Part shown: positions 13,761-54,688 of the stretch, in pieces
Numbering within the stretch: position 1 is the stretch's first letter
Layout of the letters: every line of letters begins with the position of its first letter
Source of the DNA: Eleginops maclovinus
Lineage: Eukaryota > Chordata > Actinopteri > Perciformes > Eleginopidae
Reading direction: 5' to 3'
Assembly: GCF_036324505.1 (NCBI RefSeq)
Contig: NC_086365.1
Location: forward strand, 7,870,655-7,934,654
DNA length: 64,000 nt
Program-made: the position numbers and the translations under genes
Notes under the pieces: generated by a model
Seen by the model: the letters and a program-made list of their open reading frames with translations, nothing else
Told to the model about the DNA's origin: nothing
Database searches by the model: none

Positions 13761-14617
13761 CATGTATGGGTGTGTTACATTTTTTTTGGGGGAGTTGACA
13801 CTCCACTATGACTCTTCGTAGTCGGCTCACAAACAATAAGCTCTTCTCTACCTCTCTTTCTTCCACTTATAGAAACAGAGTGGGTTTTCTGAGTGGGAGT
13901 TTTGGAAAAGATACTCGGCGAACTCTGCTTGACACAAACGGTGAAAAAGAGAGAGAGGCTGGTAGTAAAGCAGTACAACGTAGAATCTGAGTTAATGATG
14001 GAACGGTCCTGTGAGAGATTAGCCTGTTTATTAGTGTAAATATTATAAGAAGAAGAGAATCAACACTGAGCTGGCAAACACTTTAGACTACAAAACTATT
14101 TTAAAAATGAGATACTTTTGTGTAGCATAACTGCCTTTTCACCTAACATTGTCTCTTAAAAATTACGTCTATAATAAATAACATGTTTTACGAGAAAAGC
14201 AACAGTTTGTGGTATTTATGGAGCCCGCTTTCAGTCCCTAATTTTGATTATTTTCACTTAAAATGCCACCAACAATGACAAGATTCCTTTTTATTGGGCA
14301 ATGTCTAACAAAACATTTGAGGCAAATATCTTTTCAAAAATAATGGAGGAGATTCGTTTATATTCATTTCATATGTTAAACTTTGCAATCAGTTTTTATC
14401 GCTGCCTTCCTCTTCTGCTATCATTGATCTCTGCACATATCTTGTGCATATTTTGCTGGACTATGACATTGCAAGAAGCATATTTAATGCTATCACCAAC
14501 ATGTCATTACTATTCTCAAGGCACATGTATCATGATGTGGCTTATTGAGCGTTTTATTGGCAAACAAGTCTTTGGGAATGCTGCTTCATTTGAACGTGTG
14601 AGTGACTTGGTGTAATA

Positions 14618-14881
14618 GGAGAGGGATGGAGGGATGGAGATGTGAGCAGAGAGGTGGATAAGGATGAGGTTGAAGAGGGTAAGGAGAGAAAGCAGGAGAG
14701 AGTGAAAGTGTGAAGGAGAGATGAGGAGGAGGAGGAGGAGGAGGAGGAGGAGGAGGATGAGGAGAGAAGCCAAGGCCTTTGGGCAAAGCCAAGACCGCCT
14801 ACAGATGCTCCCTCCCTCCTTCCCTCCCTTCCTCTCTTCTCGCAGTTATCCCTTTTCCTCTCTCTTAGCATTTCCTCTTGT

Positions 14882-14922
<41 letters not shown>

Positions 14923-14990
14923 TTCACACTCCTCCCTTCCTCTCTAATCTGACTTTCCCTCCTCTCACTCTTTCTCTCTCTCCTCTTCAT
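14618..14990. repeat. Purine tract facing a pyrimidine tract
   Basis: 14618-14765 is almost pure A/G on the plus strand and includes (GAG)n at 14723-14757. 14807-14990 is almost pure C/T, including (CT)n at 14886-14922. The two arms are roughly complementary and about 40 bp apart, so the region could fold as an imperfect hairpin or form triplex DNA. No coding content is credible; serine-, proline- and arginine-rich frames here are composition artefacts. Confidence 0.85.
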
Positions 14991-15877
14991 CCACCCCCAG
15001 AGGAAAAATAAAGTAGGCCAATGGAGGAGTGAAGTGAAGGGCAGGCACACACACCCACATGCAGACCTTCACCCCATCCAGTGAAGGACAGCATCAAATA
15101 TGCTCCGTCCTAAAGTCCAGCAGAGACAGGGACATATTCAGGGATAGATTTACAGCCTTTATTGGTGATTAAATCATTTGTCAGTGAATTGGTGCACAGT
15201 TTTTGTCTTGTCATGCCAGGGAAGCCGATTGCAAATCTGAGAGAAAGGCAGAGACGTGGTCTGATTTCTAATTCCTAAATACTAATTCTGAGGAGATTTT
15301 TTGAGTCTGGAGTGCAGTTCACACACTACAAAACAATGTGTACTCAAATAGGGCTGCAAAATCAAGCAAAGTTGTATTTAAATCACACAATGGAATGGGG
15401 ATCGTTGCTTATTTTAACACTAGGTAGCAACCTGATTGTTATTTGGAGTCTGATATTCCCTGTCTTTATGTGTATGTGACGGTTAAGCTGCTAAACGCTC
15501 CACTTTGCTCACTGGCTGGTCCTGAAATGACCGACAGACTGACATTCTCATCCCTAGAGGCTGCTTACAGAGTGGCAAAAATAAGTCCTTATACCTCCTA
15601 AAAAAGCTGCAAAACAACAAACTGTCCCGGAACACACAAAAACAACTATTCAGCTTAACCATGGAGGTTATTGGCAAAAACTGTGCTGTTGGTATTCACC
15701 AACTGTATGAAAATGAGCATTTCTGTTACTGTGTTTGAATTGAGAGAATTATGGAACAGAACATGTAGAAGGTAAAACTGGCATGCATGTTATTGGGAGA
15801 GAGAAGGCTTATAAATAGAGGGAGGAAGGTCAGAGGCAAAGAGTCAGGCTTCCTGTATCCAGCCTCACAACCGGAAA

Positions 15878-15982
<105 letters not shown>

Positions 15983-16238
15983 ACAATGTAGGGGTTTCAC
16001 AGGTTCGAGAGCTTAAAATTCTTTATTGTCTAATATTCTGTTCGACTTTCTGCTACTTTGTCTTCAACTCTTCTGTCTAAGGATGCAACTACTGACTGAT
16101 TTTTCAGCATGGATTCATCTATTTATTTTTATGAAAGGTCTCAATTGTATTGATTATTATTATCTGTCTTTCAATTAATAGATGTTTGGCATCTCAGTTT
16201 TTCTACTGTTCAATTCTCTACTAAAATCTGCTATTTCA

Positions 16239-16240
<2 letters not shown>

Positions 16241-16283
<43 letters not shown>
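16241..16283. repeat. (GT)n microsatellite
   Basis: A perfect GT array of about 43 bp, 260 bp after a CA array of opposite sense, with which it could pair in RNA. Confidence 0.96.
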
Positions 16284-16285
<2 letters not shown>

Positions 16286-17522
16286 ATCTAATAAGAGTTG
16301 ATAGTGTACCCGACTGCAGCTGCTCTCACACACCCACTCCCTGTCAGAGACACAGAGAAGAGAAGCTTATAATTTAATATACGATAAGTATTAAAAGTAG
16401 ACAGAGGAACCCAGTGCTGCTCCAGCTAATGTATAGAACATGTAGTTCATTAGCTCTCTAAAAAGTAGCTCTATTTAATTGATGCATTACTAAACACATA
16501 TAAATGGACCAAGTTATTTAAGTATTTAACCTACACAGTATGAGATTTCTTTCACACTTTCAAATAAAAATTCATTTGTCTGTGACTTAGCCTTGTAGCC
16601 TTATCGACCCATTCATTTGCTAAATGATAAACAATGTGACGAATCAAACAACATCTAGGACTTCTCATGAGGCTGTGACAGAAAGACCACCGTGTCAGAG
16701 CTGATCATGTCTAGTTTGACTGTCCACCCTGTGCTCCGTCGTGATCCTGATTCCAAAAATGTCTCCTGCCCCTCGATACAACCACTTTTGTAAATCACGC
16801 AGCTGTTGGGTACTGCAATATTTGACTATAACTCCTGATAGGACACAATTCTAATTTATTACGGCTCATATCAGCAGCATATTCTGCTTCGGTTTCCCCA
16901 TTTTACAGCCAGTTCTGTTCAATGTACACAATCCAACTAGTCAACAGTTGGAATGCTGGGGTAGAGATGCATGCCGCAGAAAAGCCCACCGTTCATAAAC
17001 ATTATAACAGGCTGTTAGATATATCGTATGAGGACATAGCAGGAGTGTTTTATGAGTATACAAATCTGCATTTCATCAACCAAAATAGCTAAGTAGTAAT
17101 ATAGTCTTACATTTGTCAAGAAAACAAGCATTTTGTGCGTGTTGTGCAGTCCGATCCTTGCATGTGCCGATTGTGCATGTGTTTTGCTTTCATGGCCAAC
17201 AGGTGCATCAAGTGTTATATTTCATAGATTATGGGTGAGATTCTGCAGGGAGAACAGCTGCGTGAAATCCTCTAAGCTGGTGGCTGGTTGTCATCTACAG
17301 ACTAAAAGCACAACTTTTGCTTTTTAGTATTTAACTTCTAATCACACACACAAGGGGTTTGTGAAGGGAGAGCTACTGTACAGACAAACAGACAGACAGA
17401 CAGGGAGGAAGACAGACAGACACAGAGAGGAATGCTATACGCTCAGATAAAACTGGGAAGGAAGTCTGAGTAGAGTTGCCATGACAACCACACCCTTTAC
17501 ACCCTGCCCCCCTACATGCATG

Positions 17523-17645
<123 letters not shown>

Positions 17646-20116
17646 ATACATTGACTAGTCAACAGCAGAGATAGAGACATGTTTGTGTGATAATTGTCAG
17701 ATCAGAAACAGTTTGGTCCTTTTTGAGGTTAAATTACCACAGAAGAAGAAGTACAGTTACTGTTTGTGTATTTGTGTGGGTGTCTTTTTTGATTTCTTCC
17801 TGCTATTGTGTGCCTTCACGTTCCTGTCTGTGTTTGTTCGTGTTTTTGTCTGCTGTGGGGTCAGACCCAAGCTAAATTTAGTGTTGTATCAAACAGCTGT
17901 GGGATAAAGTATCGATTGATTCTGCCTGAAAAGTTTTCCTAGTTAGTTTTTTGTGTGTTGTTGTTGTTAATCTAAAACAGAGAGCAACATATTGGCTTTC
18001 CTACTGCTCTAAATTGTTGCTGAACAGTTCAAACTAAATTGGTTAACTGGAAAAAAATCATTTGTGTTTGAACATCCGTTTACAAAATCAATTATTACCA
18101 AGTGATGAAATATAGTCTAATAAATCCAGCCTAGTACCTCAATTTGTAAATGCCCTAACATACATTTGTAAAAAAGACACGATATTACAGCAGAATAACC
18201 TCATCTTCAACTTCCACAAAAAAAAACCGATTACACAATTCACATTACAAAACATTTAGGAGGAACTTACATGAGCTTTATTGGCCAACCCTGTGTTGCT
18301 GCATGCATTTACAGAACTCGTTTTTGTTTGTTTGCATACAGCCTTACAACAGGTCTACACACGCCAGGTTTCCATCCAAATGCATCTCAGATTTTAACCA
18401 GCATTGTTTTCATGTTAACACTTGGCTTTTTAGGAACACTTTGACATGTTGAAGTGTGTCTGTGTTTCCTGAGCTTTAGGAATGAAAACCATGGTCATGA
18501 GATGCTGAAACCCTCCCTGTCTCTTTAAGTCTGTGAGAGTTTTGTTATTTTTTGAGTGTGTTTGCATGTGGTGATCCACCTCTACACATCACACCCCATT
18601 ACCTGAGGCGCCTGCAGAGACTCTGTCTTATACTCTGTCTCTTGTCTGTCTGCACACGCACACTCTGGACATGCTGTGTCACCAGCGGCAGTCTTTTTCA
18701 CTGACCCACATATAGCGAGAGAATGAGAGAAGATGGAGAAATTCTGTTGAGATAAAAAAAAGAGGGAGATTGAAAGGCGAAGGATAACGATTCAGAAGTG
18801 GAGCGGGAGGAAGAATAGAGCGATCTTTATTAGATTGTGCTGTAGGACAGACGGCTGCCTGTCAGTAACCCAAGTGTCCTTAACTGTCATCTGTAATGTT
18901 TGAGCTCCATGTTAATGAAGCTCTAACATCTGTGTACACATTAAGATTAAGGCTGTCATCTGTAACTTCAAACTGCAGCTCACACATCAGCTTGTGTCGG
19001 GTTTTTGCAAGTTGTTTCAACTCCGCAGTGAAAAATCAGCTGATGTTACTGGCATTATCACCATGGAGACAGTGGTGGAGAAAGACTTCAGATCCTTCAC
19101 TTAAGTAAAAGCACCACTACGTTAACGTCAAAAACACTGCATTACATTAAATATTCCCTTCAGTTAGTACAGAAGCATTATCAGCAAAATGTGCTTTAAT
19201 TATCAAAATGCCTCCCTAATTGATATTTTTACACATCTGGCAGTTATTATTGTTATTTTCTTGCATCAGTTACAGTTTTACTTTACAAAGGCATCACACT
19301 TTCCTTTATTATTTGAGAATGCATATTTATTTTGTCAGCAGCTCTATATTATTCTATTTTTAAACCCATGAGGACACATTAAATCCTTTTAAACGTCATT
19401 TTTTCTCAGCACTGTCACAAATAAAAGTCTCCATCAGCTTAAAACAGCAGAACGTGTGGTCTTCTCGGCCTTTGAATCCCCATATCAGGCTCCGTGCAGC
19501 AAAACATTCAGCTCAATGTCTATCTTAATATATGTCATAAGCTGTGCAGAAGAGATATAAGCTCATAGAAAGCAGGCGATTTGTTAAGTTAAGGTAAATA
19601 CAACATGTGTAAACTAAGAAGCCAGAAATTTCTAGTATTTGATTGCCTAGAAAAAAACTAATTTTTGACTTTAAAACAGATAAAGTGCAAAATATATTGG
19701 AGTGAAATCCAAAAATACAATACAAAAAACTGATTTCAATTAGAAAAACACAAAATAGTAGGGGCAATATGAAGTGATGGGAATAGGATAACCTGACATG
19801 GGCTTCACTGGAGCGCAAGTGGTTAAACTGTCCTTAATATAATACCCTTATATTATGCTCAAATGTAATCTCTTCATTTCTACGATTGCATTATCTTTTA
19901 TCAGATAGATAGGAGAGAGTTTATGACAGAGGTGAGGTGTACTGGATCCTGTATTATGGTTTGTTGGACATCACTTCTCCTTTTTTTTGATACAAAAAAA
20001 GACACTTCTATCCATATCCGATAAACTCGTCCATGCTTTCGCCTGATCTATAACCCTGAGCCTTATTGCCAGTTAAATCGACACCCTGTACTATGTAAAT
20101 TCAACCTTTACCCGAA

Positions 20117-20224
<108 letters not shown>

Positions 20225-21488
20225 CTCATGTGTCGGTGTCAGGTCTCCGTTGATTGGCATAAATACCTGCCCCTGCTGTGGGAGGATAACTGTTGGTCCG
20301 GGAGACTAGCGAGGGGAATAAGTGAGAGAAGTTTAAGCATATTAATAATGATAAATGTCGGAGCAGGTGAGCAGCCAGGGAGGAGAGGGAGGGTGAAGAA
20401 AGTGCGCTGGTTTCACCGGCTACTTGGTTACAGGTGAGCGATAAGAGCGGCTGCTGTGTTAACCTGTGAAATTCTGCCTGGAACCGCATCTCTGATAGCA
20501 TCGCGTGTTAACCAGGAGGGAATTAATAAGATGCTTCTTCATGTGACCCTTCCTAAATATCAGGCTGATAATAATAGCTTTGGCTGCAGGGTGCTTTAGC
20601 TGATTTACACTTTATTGGTGTCAGGAGGAATACATGTTTTCAATGAGTACAGGTATGTTCTGAAAAATGGCAGTCCTTTGCTCGTTCAAGCTTTGTATTA
20701 GCATGGTGTCAGAAAATATGTGGTTACTTTCAATGTTACCAATAATTAAGAGGAAGGCTGGTGAATTAACAACAATGGAGACGACAAAAAAGGTCATACA
20801 ACTCATAAACATACAACTTATTGTTATACGTTCAGATTTTATTTATGGGTTTTTGTGTTTGTTAAGTGACTTGCCTGAAATTGCCTATTGATGGACCAAA
20901 AAGTACTTTTCAAATACCAGATTTGCATTTTTTATTTTGCTCACCTATCTCAGTTAAAACAACCAGCATTCTGTTTAAATTGGTGAATGATCTTTTTTAT
21001 AATTGTTTACATTGAAAGGTTTTCTTGAAGTACATACTGTAGATTTTGAGCACATGATAATGTGATTTACTTGCGTGGCTAAAACGCCATCACTAACTTA
21101 TAAAGTCATACGCTGCAAAAAAAACCTTCTGAGATTGTCTTGAATTTGACTGTATTGGCATAATTTGGGATAAAGAAACACCCATTTCCCACTCAGTGCA
21201 TTCAACCTAACAATGCTTATGAAAGCACGAGAGTTCGACTTCTGTTCTGCAGATTTTTTATTTTGTATTTCTCTTGAACAAACATGTTGCTGCCCAGAGA
21301 GACGGGTTCAGCACTAAACCCACACTGCTGCAGTTGTGTCTCTTTTGTCAACCAACTTCTTCCCACATATAATCACAGCATCCTCTGCTCCAGCAGTCAG
21401 AAGATGTTGAATCTGATTCCTCCCACTTGCAGCTGCCTTTTTCATTTGTGTGTCTTTTACTTTTTGTTCTTCCTTTATCGTTAATCAT

Positions 21489-21590
21489 GGGCGGCGTTGC
21501 CTAGCGGTGGCGCGGCCCGCTGAGCACAGGGACGGGTTAGATGAGCAGGGAGAAGATCGCACCAGTGTGGGCCCCTTACTCACCGCGAGA
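21489..21590 (+). repeat. Possible tRNA-related SINE fragment
   Basis: GGGCGGCG followed by TTGCCTAGCGGTGGC resembles a tRNA-type A box, and GGGACGGGTTAGATGAG about 35 nt later could be a decayed B box (normally GGTTCGAATCC). The stretch is much more GC-rich than its surroundings. It is not a functional tRNA: no anticodon arm or acceptor stem can be drawn. A SINE head is one reading; chance GC-rich sequence is another. Confidence 0.3.
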
Positions 21591-21630
21591 CGCATTCTTT
21601 CTTTCCTTCTTAATCACCTGAATACATAAA

Positions 21631-21761
21631 CCCCCCCCCCCCATGGTCACACAGAATCTGTATACAGGAAACAGTGGAGGAATTACACAGATTACATCAT
21701 CCTGAGTGTGTAGGCTGGGGGATGAAGATGTTGTGTGTGTGTGTGTGTGGGGGGGGGGGGG
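21631..21761. repeat. C12 tract and G13 tract in inverted arrangement
   Basis: A run of 12 C at 21631-21642 and a run of 13 G at 21749-21761 lie 106 bp apart. They could pair with each other, and the G run next to a GT repeat could form a quadruplex. Confidence 0.85.
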
Positions 21762-21856
21762 TGTGTCGACATACACAAACACACACACACAGGGTAATGT
21801 GGCTTGTGTCCAAGTTACTACATTTACACTTCACTGGTAAAGTTGCTGAAACACAC

Positions 21857-21860
<4 letters not shown>

Positions 21861-21952
<92 letters not shown>
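21861..21952. repeat. (CA)n microsatellite
   Basis: A perfect CA array of about 92 bp. Confidence 0.97.
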
Positions 21953-21954
<2 letters not shown>

Positions 21955-22039
21955 AGAGCAGATTCTCCACCAATATAATTACTGAGTTGCCGACGCTCCC
22001 GCTGTGCCGTCGCCATGGCAACGCTGACAACCCACCACT

Positions 22040-22930
22040 GCTGGGAGAGGAGAGGAGGAAGAGGAGACAAGGGGGAAGATGAGAAATCAAGAGCAGAGGA
22101 AAGGAAGTGGGGTAGCATGTGATGTAGGAGACAATAGGCAGAGGAGAATAGAGGAAGTGAGGAAAGAAAAGAGGAAGAAGAGGAGAGGAGCAGCAAACAT
22201 GAAAAGATGTAGATGAGAGGTGTAGGATAGTGTTGTAGGAGAGGAGAGCAGAAGAAAAGGAGATGGAGGAGGAGAGAAGACAAGGTGGAGGATGAGAAAG
22301 GAAGAGGAGGGGCAACAAATAAAAAGATGGAGATAAAAAAGTGGTGAGAGCTGAGGAAGAGGAGGAAAATAATGGGAATGAGTGGAAGAGGAGGAGGAAG
22401 GGATTAGGAGACAAGGGGGAAGATGAGAAAGGAAGAACAGAGGAGAGGAGAAGCAAAGTGCAAAGAGGGAGAGCAGAGGTGTAGGATGGTGATGTAGAGG
22501 ACTAAAAGTGAAAGTAGAGAGGAAGAAGAAGAGAGTGTAGGAGAAGGAGGAGGAAGAAGAGCAGAGGAGAAGAGGAGGATGAAGAGGAGGAGCAAATAAA
22601 TAGAGAAAAATTAGGACATAGAGGAGACGATAGCTGAGGAAGAGGTAGAGGAGGTGGAGGAGGAGGAAAAGAGAATAAGAGTGGAGGAATAAGAGAAGAA
22701 GAAGAAGAAGAAGAAGAAGAAGAACAGGATATAAGACAAGGGGGGGTTGAGAGGGAAAGAGCTGAGGAGAGGAGGAGCAAACATTTAAAGAGGTACATGA
22801 GAGGGGTATAGGATGGTAATGAAGACAACAAGGAGATGAGAGGAGGAGGAGGGTAATGGAAAAGGAGGGAGATTAGTTCCAGAGACAGTAAAGAGAAAAG
22901 GAAGATGGAGATAGAAATAAAGAAAGCGAG
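22040..22930. repeat. GA-rich degenerate satellite-like block
   Basis: About 890 bp with very few pyrimidines on the plus strand. It is not simple sequence. A landmark AGCAAA-type motif after GAGGAGG-like sequence recurs near 22192, 22313, 22452, 22591 and 22776, that is every 120-185 bp. GGTGTAGGATRGTG-like motifs recur near 22219, 22477 and 22806. GGAGACAAGGGGGAAGATGA occurs at both 22063 and 22407. A (GAA)n run is at 22694-22724. It reads as an old tandem array that diverged and gained indels. Minus-strand serine- and leucine-rich frames are shadows of this composition. Confidence 0.8.
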
Positions 22931-25007
22931 AGAGAGGAGGGAGTAGGTGGTGTTTGAACTCCACTATTCAGGGATCAATTTAAGCTTTTTATCGGAGGCT
23001 TTGAATCTGTCTCAGTAGGAGTAAGCACAGCAGCCAAACCACAAAGGGCAAGAGCAGATCAAGAAAAACAAGTAAACAAGAGTGAGAGATCATTTATTTA
23101 ATTTCTTAAACACACTTTCGACCGATCTGACTTTTAAAAGGGACACATAGGGGACCCACCATTCAGTTCAGGATGTGTACAAATATAACAAACGTGCAGT
23201 TGTTGGTCCCTGTTGTGAGTTAAGTCTCTCACTTCCCTGGTGCTGTTTTTCACTTTTCCTCTACATTACCTTGGCAGCTATACGTGTTAGAAACTTTGTA
23301 GTTTTAAATGTCACATATTATACTCATTTAGAGGTTTGAATTCAGTGGAGGTGTCAGCTTATTTTAACACCTCGAGTTAATGTGCTGACCTCATGCGACT
23401 CTGATGAATCAGGCTTTTTTAATTTGGTAACTGGCCTCATTTTCTATAAGCGTCACACAATCTCTGCATCTCTGCATCTCTCAGTCTCTCTTTTTTCTCT
23501 GCTTCTGATAATTCATATTTTGTTCATTTTATATGCAGTGAAGTTGGCACGTTAGACATCCAGAGTAAGGCACACATTCTTTGGGAGTGCTTTTCTTTAA
23601 TTGGAAAAATAATTATGTAAGAAGACAAAAACTAACTCTAAAAAATGTGTGGGTAAGGGGGTGGGATTTGCTTTGTTTTGCCGTCATATCTGTTTGTATA
23701 AATGCTTTTAAACAACATTAAGAAGTTTAGATTGATGCTGCATTGTGTTGCCTTTTTTAGTGGACAATTCTACTTAAAATCACAAGGCAAAGTGTGTGCG
23801 AGTGTGTTGCTGTGGTGCAGGCCACAGAAAAGCTTCACACTGCTGATTTTTTTCGTGTGTTTGTATTTTAGAAGTGAGCTTTAATGCCTGTGATCCGGTT
23901 GCTTTTAGAGGATTAGGACTCACTCAAATGTAGTGTTGCCCCATGACCTCTAAAAAGAAGAGTGTCCGTGTCATCCACCTATTTGGGATGATTAAGTCGA
24001 ATACTGCTGGGTCTTTTTTTTTTAGAAGCTTTCCTACTTACACACTCTGCCTTTTGGCAACACAACACACAGGTACACACTTGGTTCACTATGAATAGAC
24101 ACACACACAGTGTATTCATTCATATCTGACAAAGAATAATCAGTTAAAAATAATCCTCAGCGCTCAGACAGGCTGTAAACAAACCCTCGGTTGTATTTTA
24201 GTAAAGTAGGTTGCGCTTCAACAATGGGATTCACAGTGCAGCGGTAAACCCTAAACCTAATGAACATATCAAAAAAAGGAGAGCACATATTCAAAGTCAA
24301 GAAGAACTAAATGGTACACCACAATAAAAATATGCTTTGGTAAGGAGCCTTCTTGAGAGTGTTTTGACTCTCTTTTGTACTTGTTACCCCTTAAGGGCAA
24401 GTGAGTGTGATGGTGATCTGGGGTAATATTAACTATGGGCTTTTTACAGCAGACAAGTCTTTCTTATTGGACAACAAATTGACAGACTGCTTTCAAAAAG
24501 TGGTCTTCGCCTGGTTGTTATGGTCTACACTAAAACATAATTTTCAGAAATCCTTGTGCTTACAACAGGAAGTACACAAGGAAAAAGTTGAATCAGAAAG
24601 TTGTAATTTTTACTTTTTCCTTGTTTTAATGTAGATTTTCAAGGTATATTCCAACAGATATCACTTGTGCGCGTTTGTCAAAATACACCCCGCAAGTACT
24701 TTACTTTGGTGTGTATATATGTATTCAACCCAGAGTGTATCACTGTAAGCGTGTTTCATCCTATAAACTTCAGACTTACTGTAGACATCTCACATTCACC
24801 TTCTGCTTTTGGTTTTACTTCCAAACAAGTGGTTTCAGTGAAAATGGTGTGTTTATTAACAAGCTGTCTGATCCTTTGACCTGTCCTCTCACTTCCCTTA
24901 ATGCACTTGCTGATTGCTGGTTGTCAATTCCTCATGTTATTATAAAGTACCAAACCTAAAGGAAATACAAAAAATTACAAAAACCATATGCTGATTGTTA
25001 AAAAAAA

Positions 25008-25009
<2 letters not shown>

Positions 25010-25052
<43 letters not shown>
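25010..25052. repeat. (GT)n microsatellite
   Basis: A perfect GT array of about 43 bp. Confidence 0.96.
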
Positions 25053-25053
<1 letters not shown>

Positions 25054-25320
25054 CCCTGTTATAGGTGGCAAATGTCCAGTCACCATACGTCCTTTCATTT
25101 TTGCTGTCACCCACGCAATACTATTTTTATCCCAAGAGTCGTGAGGGCAAGTACATGTAGCAAAGTGTGTGTGTGTGTATCAGGGTGTGTGTGTCAGGGT
25201 GTGTCATCAGGTTACAGTGTGTGTAAGTGGACCCCTCTTTGTCCTGTTGATAATTTTAGATAGACGGCCACTGAAACTTTCAACAGGAGGGTCAGATGCA
25301 ACCTTTTCCACTGACTGACT

Positions 25321-25321
<1 letters not shown>

Positions 25322-25416
<95 letters not shown>
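25322..25416. repeat. (CA)n microsatellite
   Basis: A perfect CA array of about 95 bp, complementary to the GT array 270 bp upstream. Confidence 0.97.
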
Positions 25417-25419
<3 letters not shown>

Positions 25420-26131
25420 CTGTTCATTCATTCCTATAATGTCCAGTGAACTATAGAAGTTGTACTTATCCAGGAAGTTTGCATTATCCAAATTTGTAAA
25501 GGTGTGTAGAATATTATGGGGGAAAAAATCCCATTATAAAAACAACATGGAATAGTTAAAGGTTCTTAATATGAATTTTAGTTTCAATAACCAAGTTTTA
25601 CATTCAGTATCAATAACAATGATTAAAGTCTATCAGGTTGAGTTCTCTATTCGTGAACAATTTTTCGGTTTAATTTCCAAATCTGTCATACTTTTGCGAG
25701 CTTCTCAAGATTAGCTTTAATGGAGGTCATCGAAAACAAAACTGTTGTTGAATAGAAACTGAGAATTAGACAATCTTATAGATGAAATGAAAAGTGAGGA
25801 TGATGTTTTAAAGGGGGAGTTGGAGACATGACATGGAGAGAGCGATGACTGCTGACTCATCCTCTGTCAGATCCGTCTCCGTCAGCCCAGAGTGGTCTTG
25901 GCAGTCTCTGCTTCAAGCTGTTCCCACAACCAAATAACTGCAGCTGAACCCTCCGAAATGTGGTCTCATACCATGAATAATTAAAACTAATTTTTACCAG
26001 AGACCCTCTCTGTGATTCAGCTGTTGTATGAGAGCGGTGTCACGATCGATCCATGACAGTGTTGGTTTTTCGCACCTGTCTTTACAGCCTTTCGTTTCAA
26101 TCAATAATAAAGTTTCTCGTCTGTTTTTTAG

Positions 26132-52677
<26,546 letters not shown>

Positions 52678-54176
52678 GGCACAAACACACTCACACACTC
52701 TCTGGACTCCGCACACACTCGTAGTGGAGACGAGTCTGGAAGAGAAAGTGTAAAAAAAAAACGGACTCTGCAGATGAGAGACGAACAGTGAGCGGCCTCG
52801 GCTCCCAGCAGCACCGCAGTGGACTTTTAACGGTCAAATATTTATTTGTATTTATTTATTCATATTCTATTTATTGGTTGTGCTGATTGACTGAGTGTTT
52901 GCTAGTTAAGGGTTCAGGATGTAAGTGCACTTTGAGCGGACGCTGTAAGCTGAGAATGGGTTCACTCGGCAAGAAAATGTGTTGATGAAACATTTAGAAA
53001 CTCTTTCTGTTATGACATAAATACTCAAAGTTTAATATATGTTTACCCTATGTGTGCCAAAGACATTACAGTAATGTAGTGTCATATCTATTTAATGTTC
53101 CTAGAAACTATCACAGTGGTTTGTTTTTCACATAAATCTCTGCTTTCATACCAAATGATGTAATCTTAATGTTTCCATCTTCAGAACAGGGTTGACGCTT
53201 TGATAAAGTTATTAAATCTTATCTCCACTGTCTCACATCAGTCTAAGTTCAGATGAAAGGAAACTCTTTTTTTATCACATGCTTCCCACGTTCACATGAG
53301 AATACCAGAAACTCAAACAAAACAAGTACAGGTAGTGGTCCAACGTTTGATATATCAAGCAAATGAATGAATACTCGTTAAATAAATAAGTATTATACAG
53401 TTCAGTGTGCACTGGGAGGTTTATAAAGACATTTTTCAAAGGTGGCACTGACGGTGGCGTTATTTCTTTAATTCCCAACTAAAAAATTAATCTGAAGGTC
53501 AAAAAATGATAAAGAATAAATGAAATTAAACATAAATATATATTTTGTTTGCAAACTAACTTTATTCTGAGGGTTCGTACAAAGTTTGGGAAATACTTCA
53601 TTTTAAATGTTTTGTTTTCAGGGTTAGTAATATCTTTCAATTCAGAATGAAATAGTAGAAAGATAATAAAGACTTTTGAGCTTTTGACATTCTGCATTTG
53701 AGATCCCTAAAAATACAAAATGTTTTACAGCTGCTTCAAGTTTATATTGATTTGTATCATAAGATAATTACGTTTGGGGATTTCGCTTTATTCTACAGAG
53801 TTAAATCAGGAAAGACCCAACTTCCCCTTTTGCCGTTAACCTTGTTTACAGAACTTCTGGACACAGATTGTACAAAATGAGATCTGAAATGTAGCCTGTA
53901 TCGGCTCAGTATAAAAGTTCAAATTACCCATAATGCAGGCTGTTAATTATGGAGGACACAACAGACTCTTTGTTCAGGGTGTTTTAAAACATAATCAATA
54001 CGTTTCTATTTTTAGACGTCTGACTATCAAACTGCAGTGACAAATATTTCAACTTTTCCAGCTGTACCCTTGACCCAACAATGCTTACATACAGCTGTGT
54101 GTGTGTGTGACAATATTCCGCATTCCATATCATATCAAACATTTAAAGAGAACTCTTTGCTTTTCTGCAACATACC

Positions 54177-54342
<166 letters not shown>

Positions 54343-54639
54343 CATGTATCCAAGAAGAAAAAGGTCTGAGCCATATTCAATGCAATATGAATAGATGACG
54401 TCTCTTTTCATTTCTATATTAATCGTTTACATTACATTAATGTTTTGACCATAGTCGAAGACCATTTAGCACCGAGGAGTATTGAATGTTTAATTTTACT
54501 TCAGTGCTGGTTGGGTAAATGATTGTGCACGTATGTATGTCCACTGATTAAGCTTTTAAACAGCCCTGTTAGGTTTCTTTTGATGTAACCTGTTGTAAAC
54601 TGAATTGAGATATAAAGTTACAGCTGTTTTCTCCTGAGT

Positions 54640-54688
54640 ATGTGAGGAACTATTTATGTGAGGAACTATTTATGTGAGGAACTATTTA
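54640..54688. repeat. 16-bp tandem repeat, three copies
   Basis: TATGTGAGGAACTATT occurs three times in a row, the three copies being identical. Confidence 0.95.

Noticed and set aside
21489..21562. Functional tRNA gene
   Set aside because: Only A-box-like and weak B-box-like stretches are present; no cloverleaf can be drawn.
22502..22831. Minus-strand Ser/Leu/Pro-rich frames over the GA-rich block
   Set aside because: They mirror the purine bias of the plus strand and have no domain or conserved motif.
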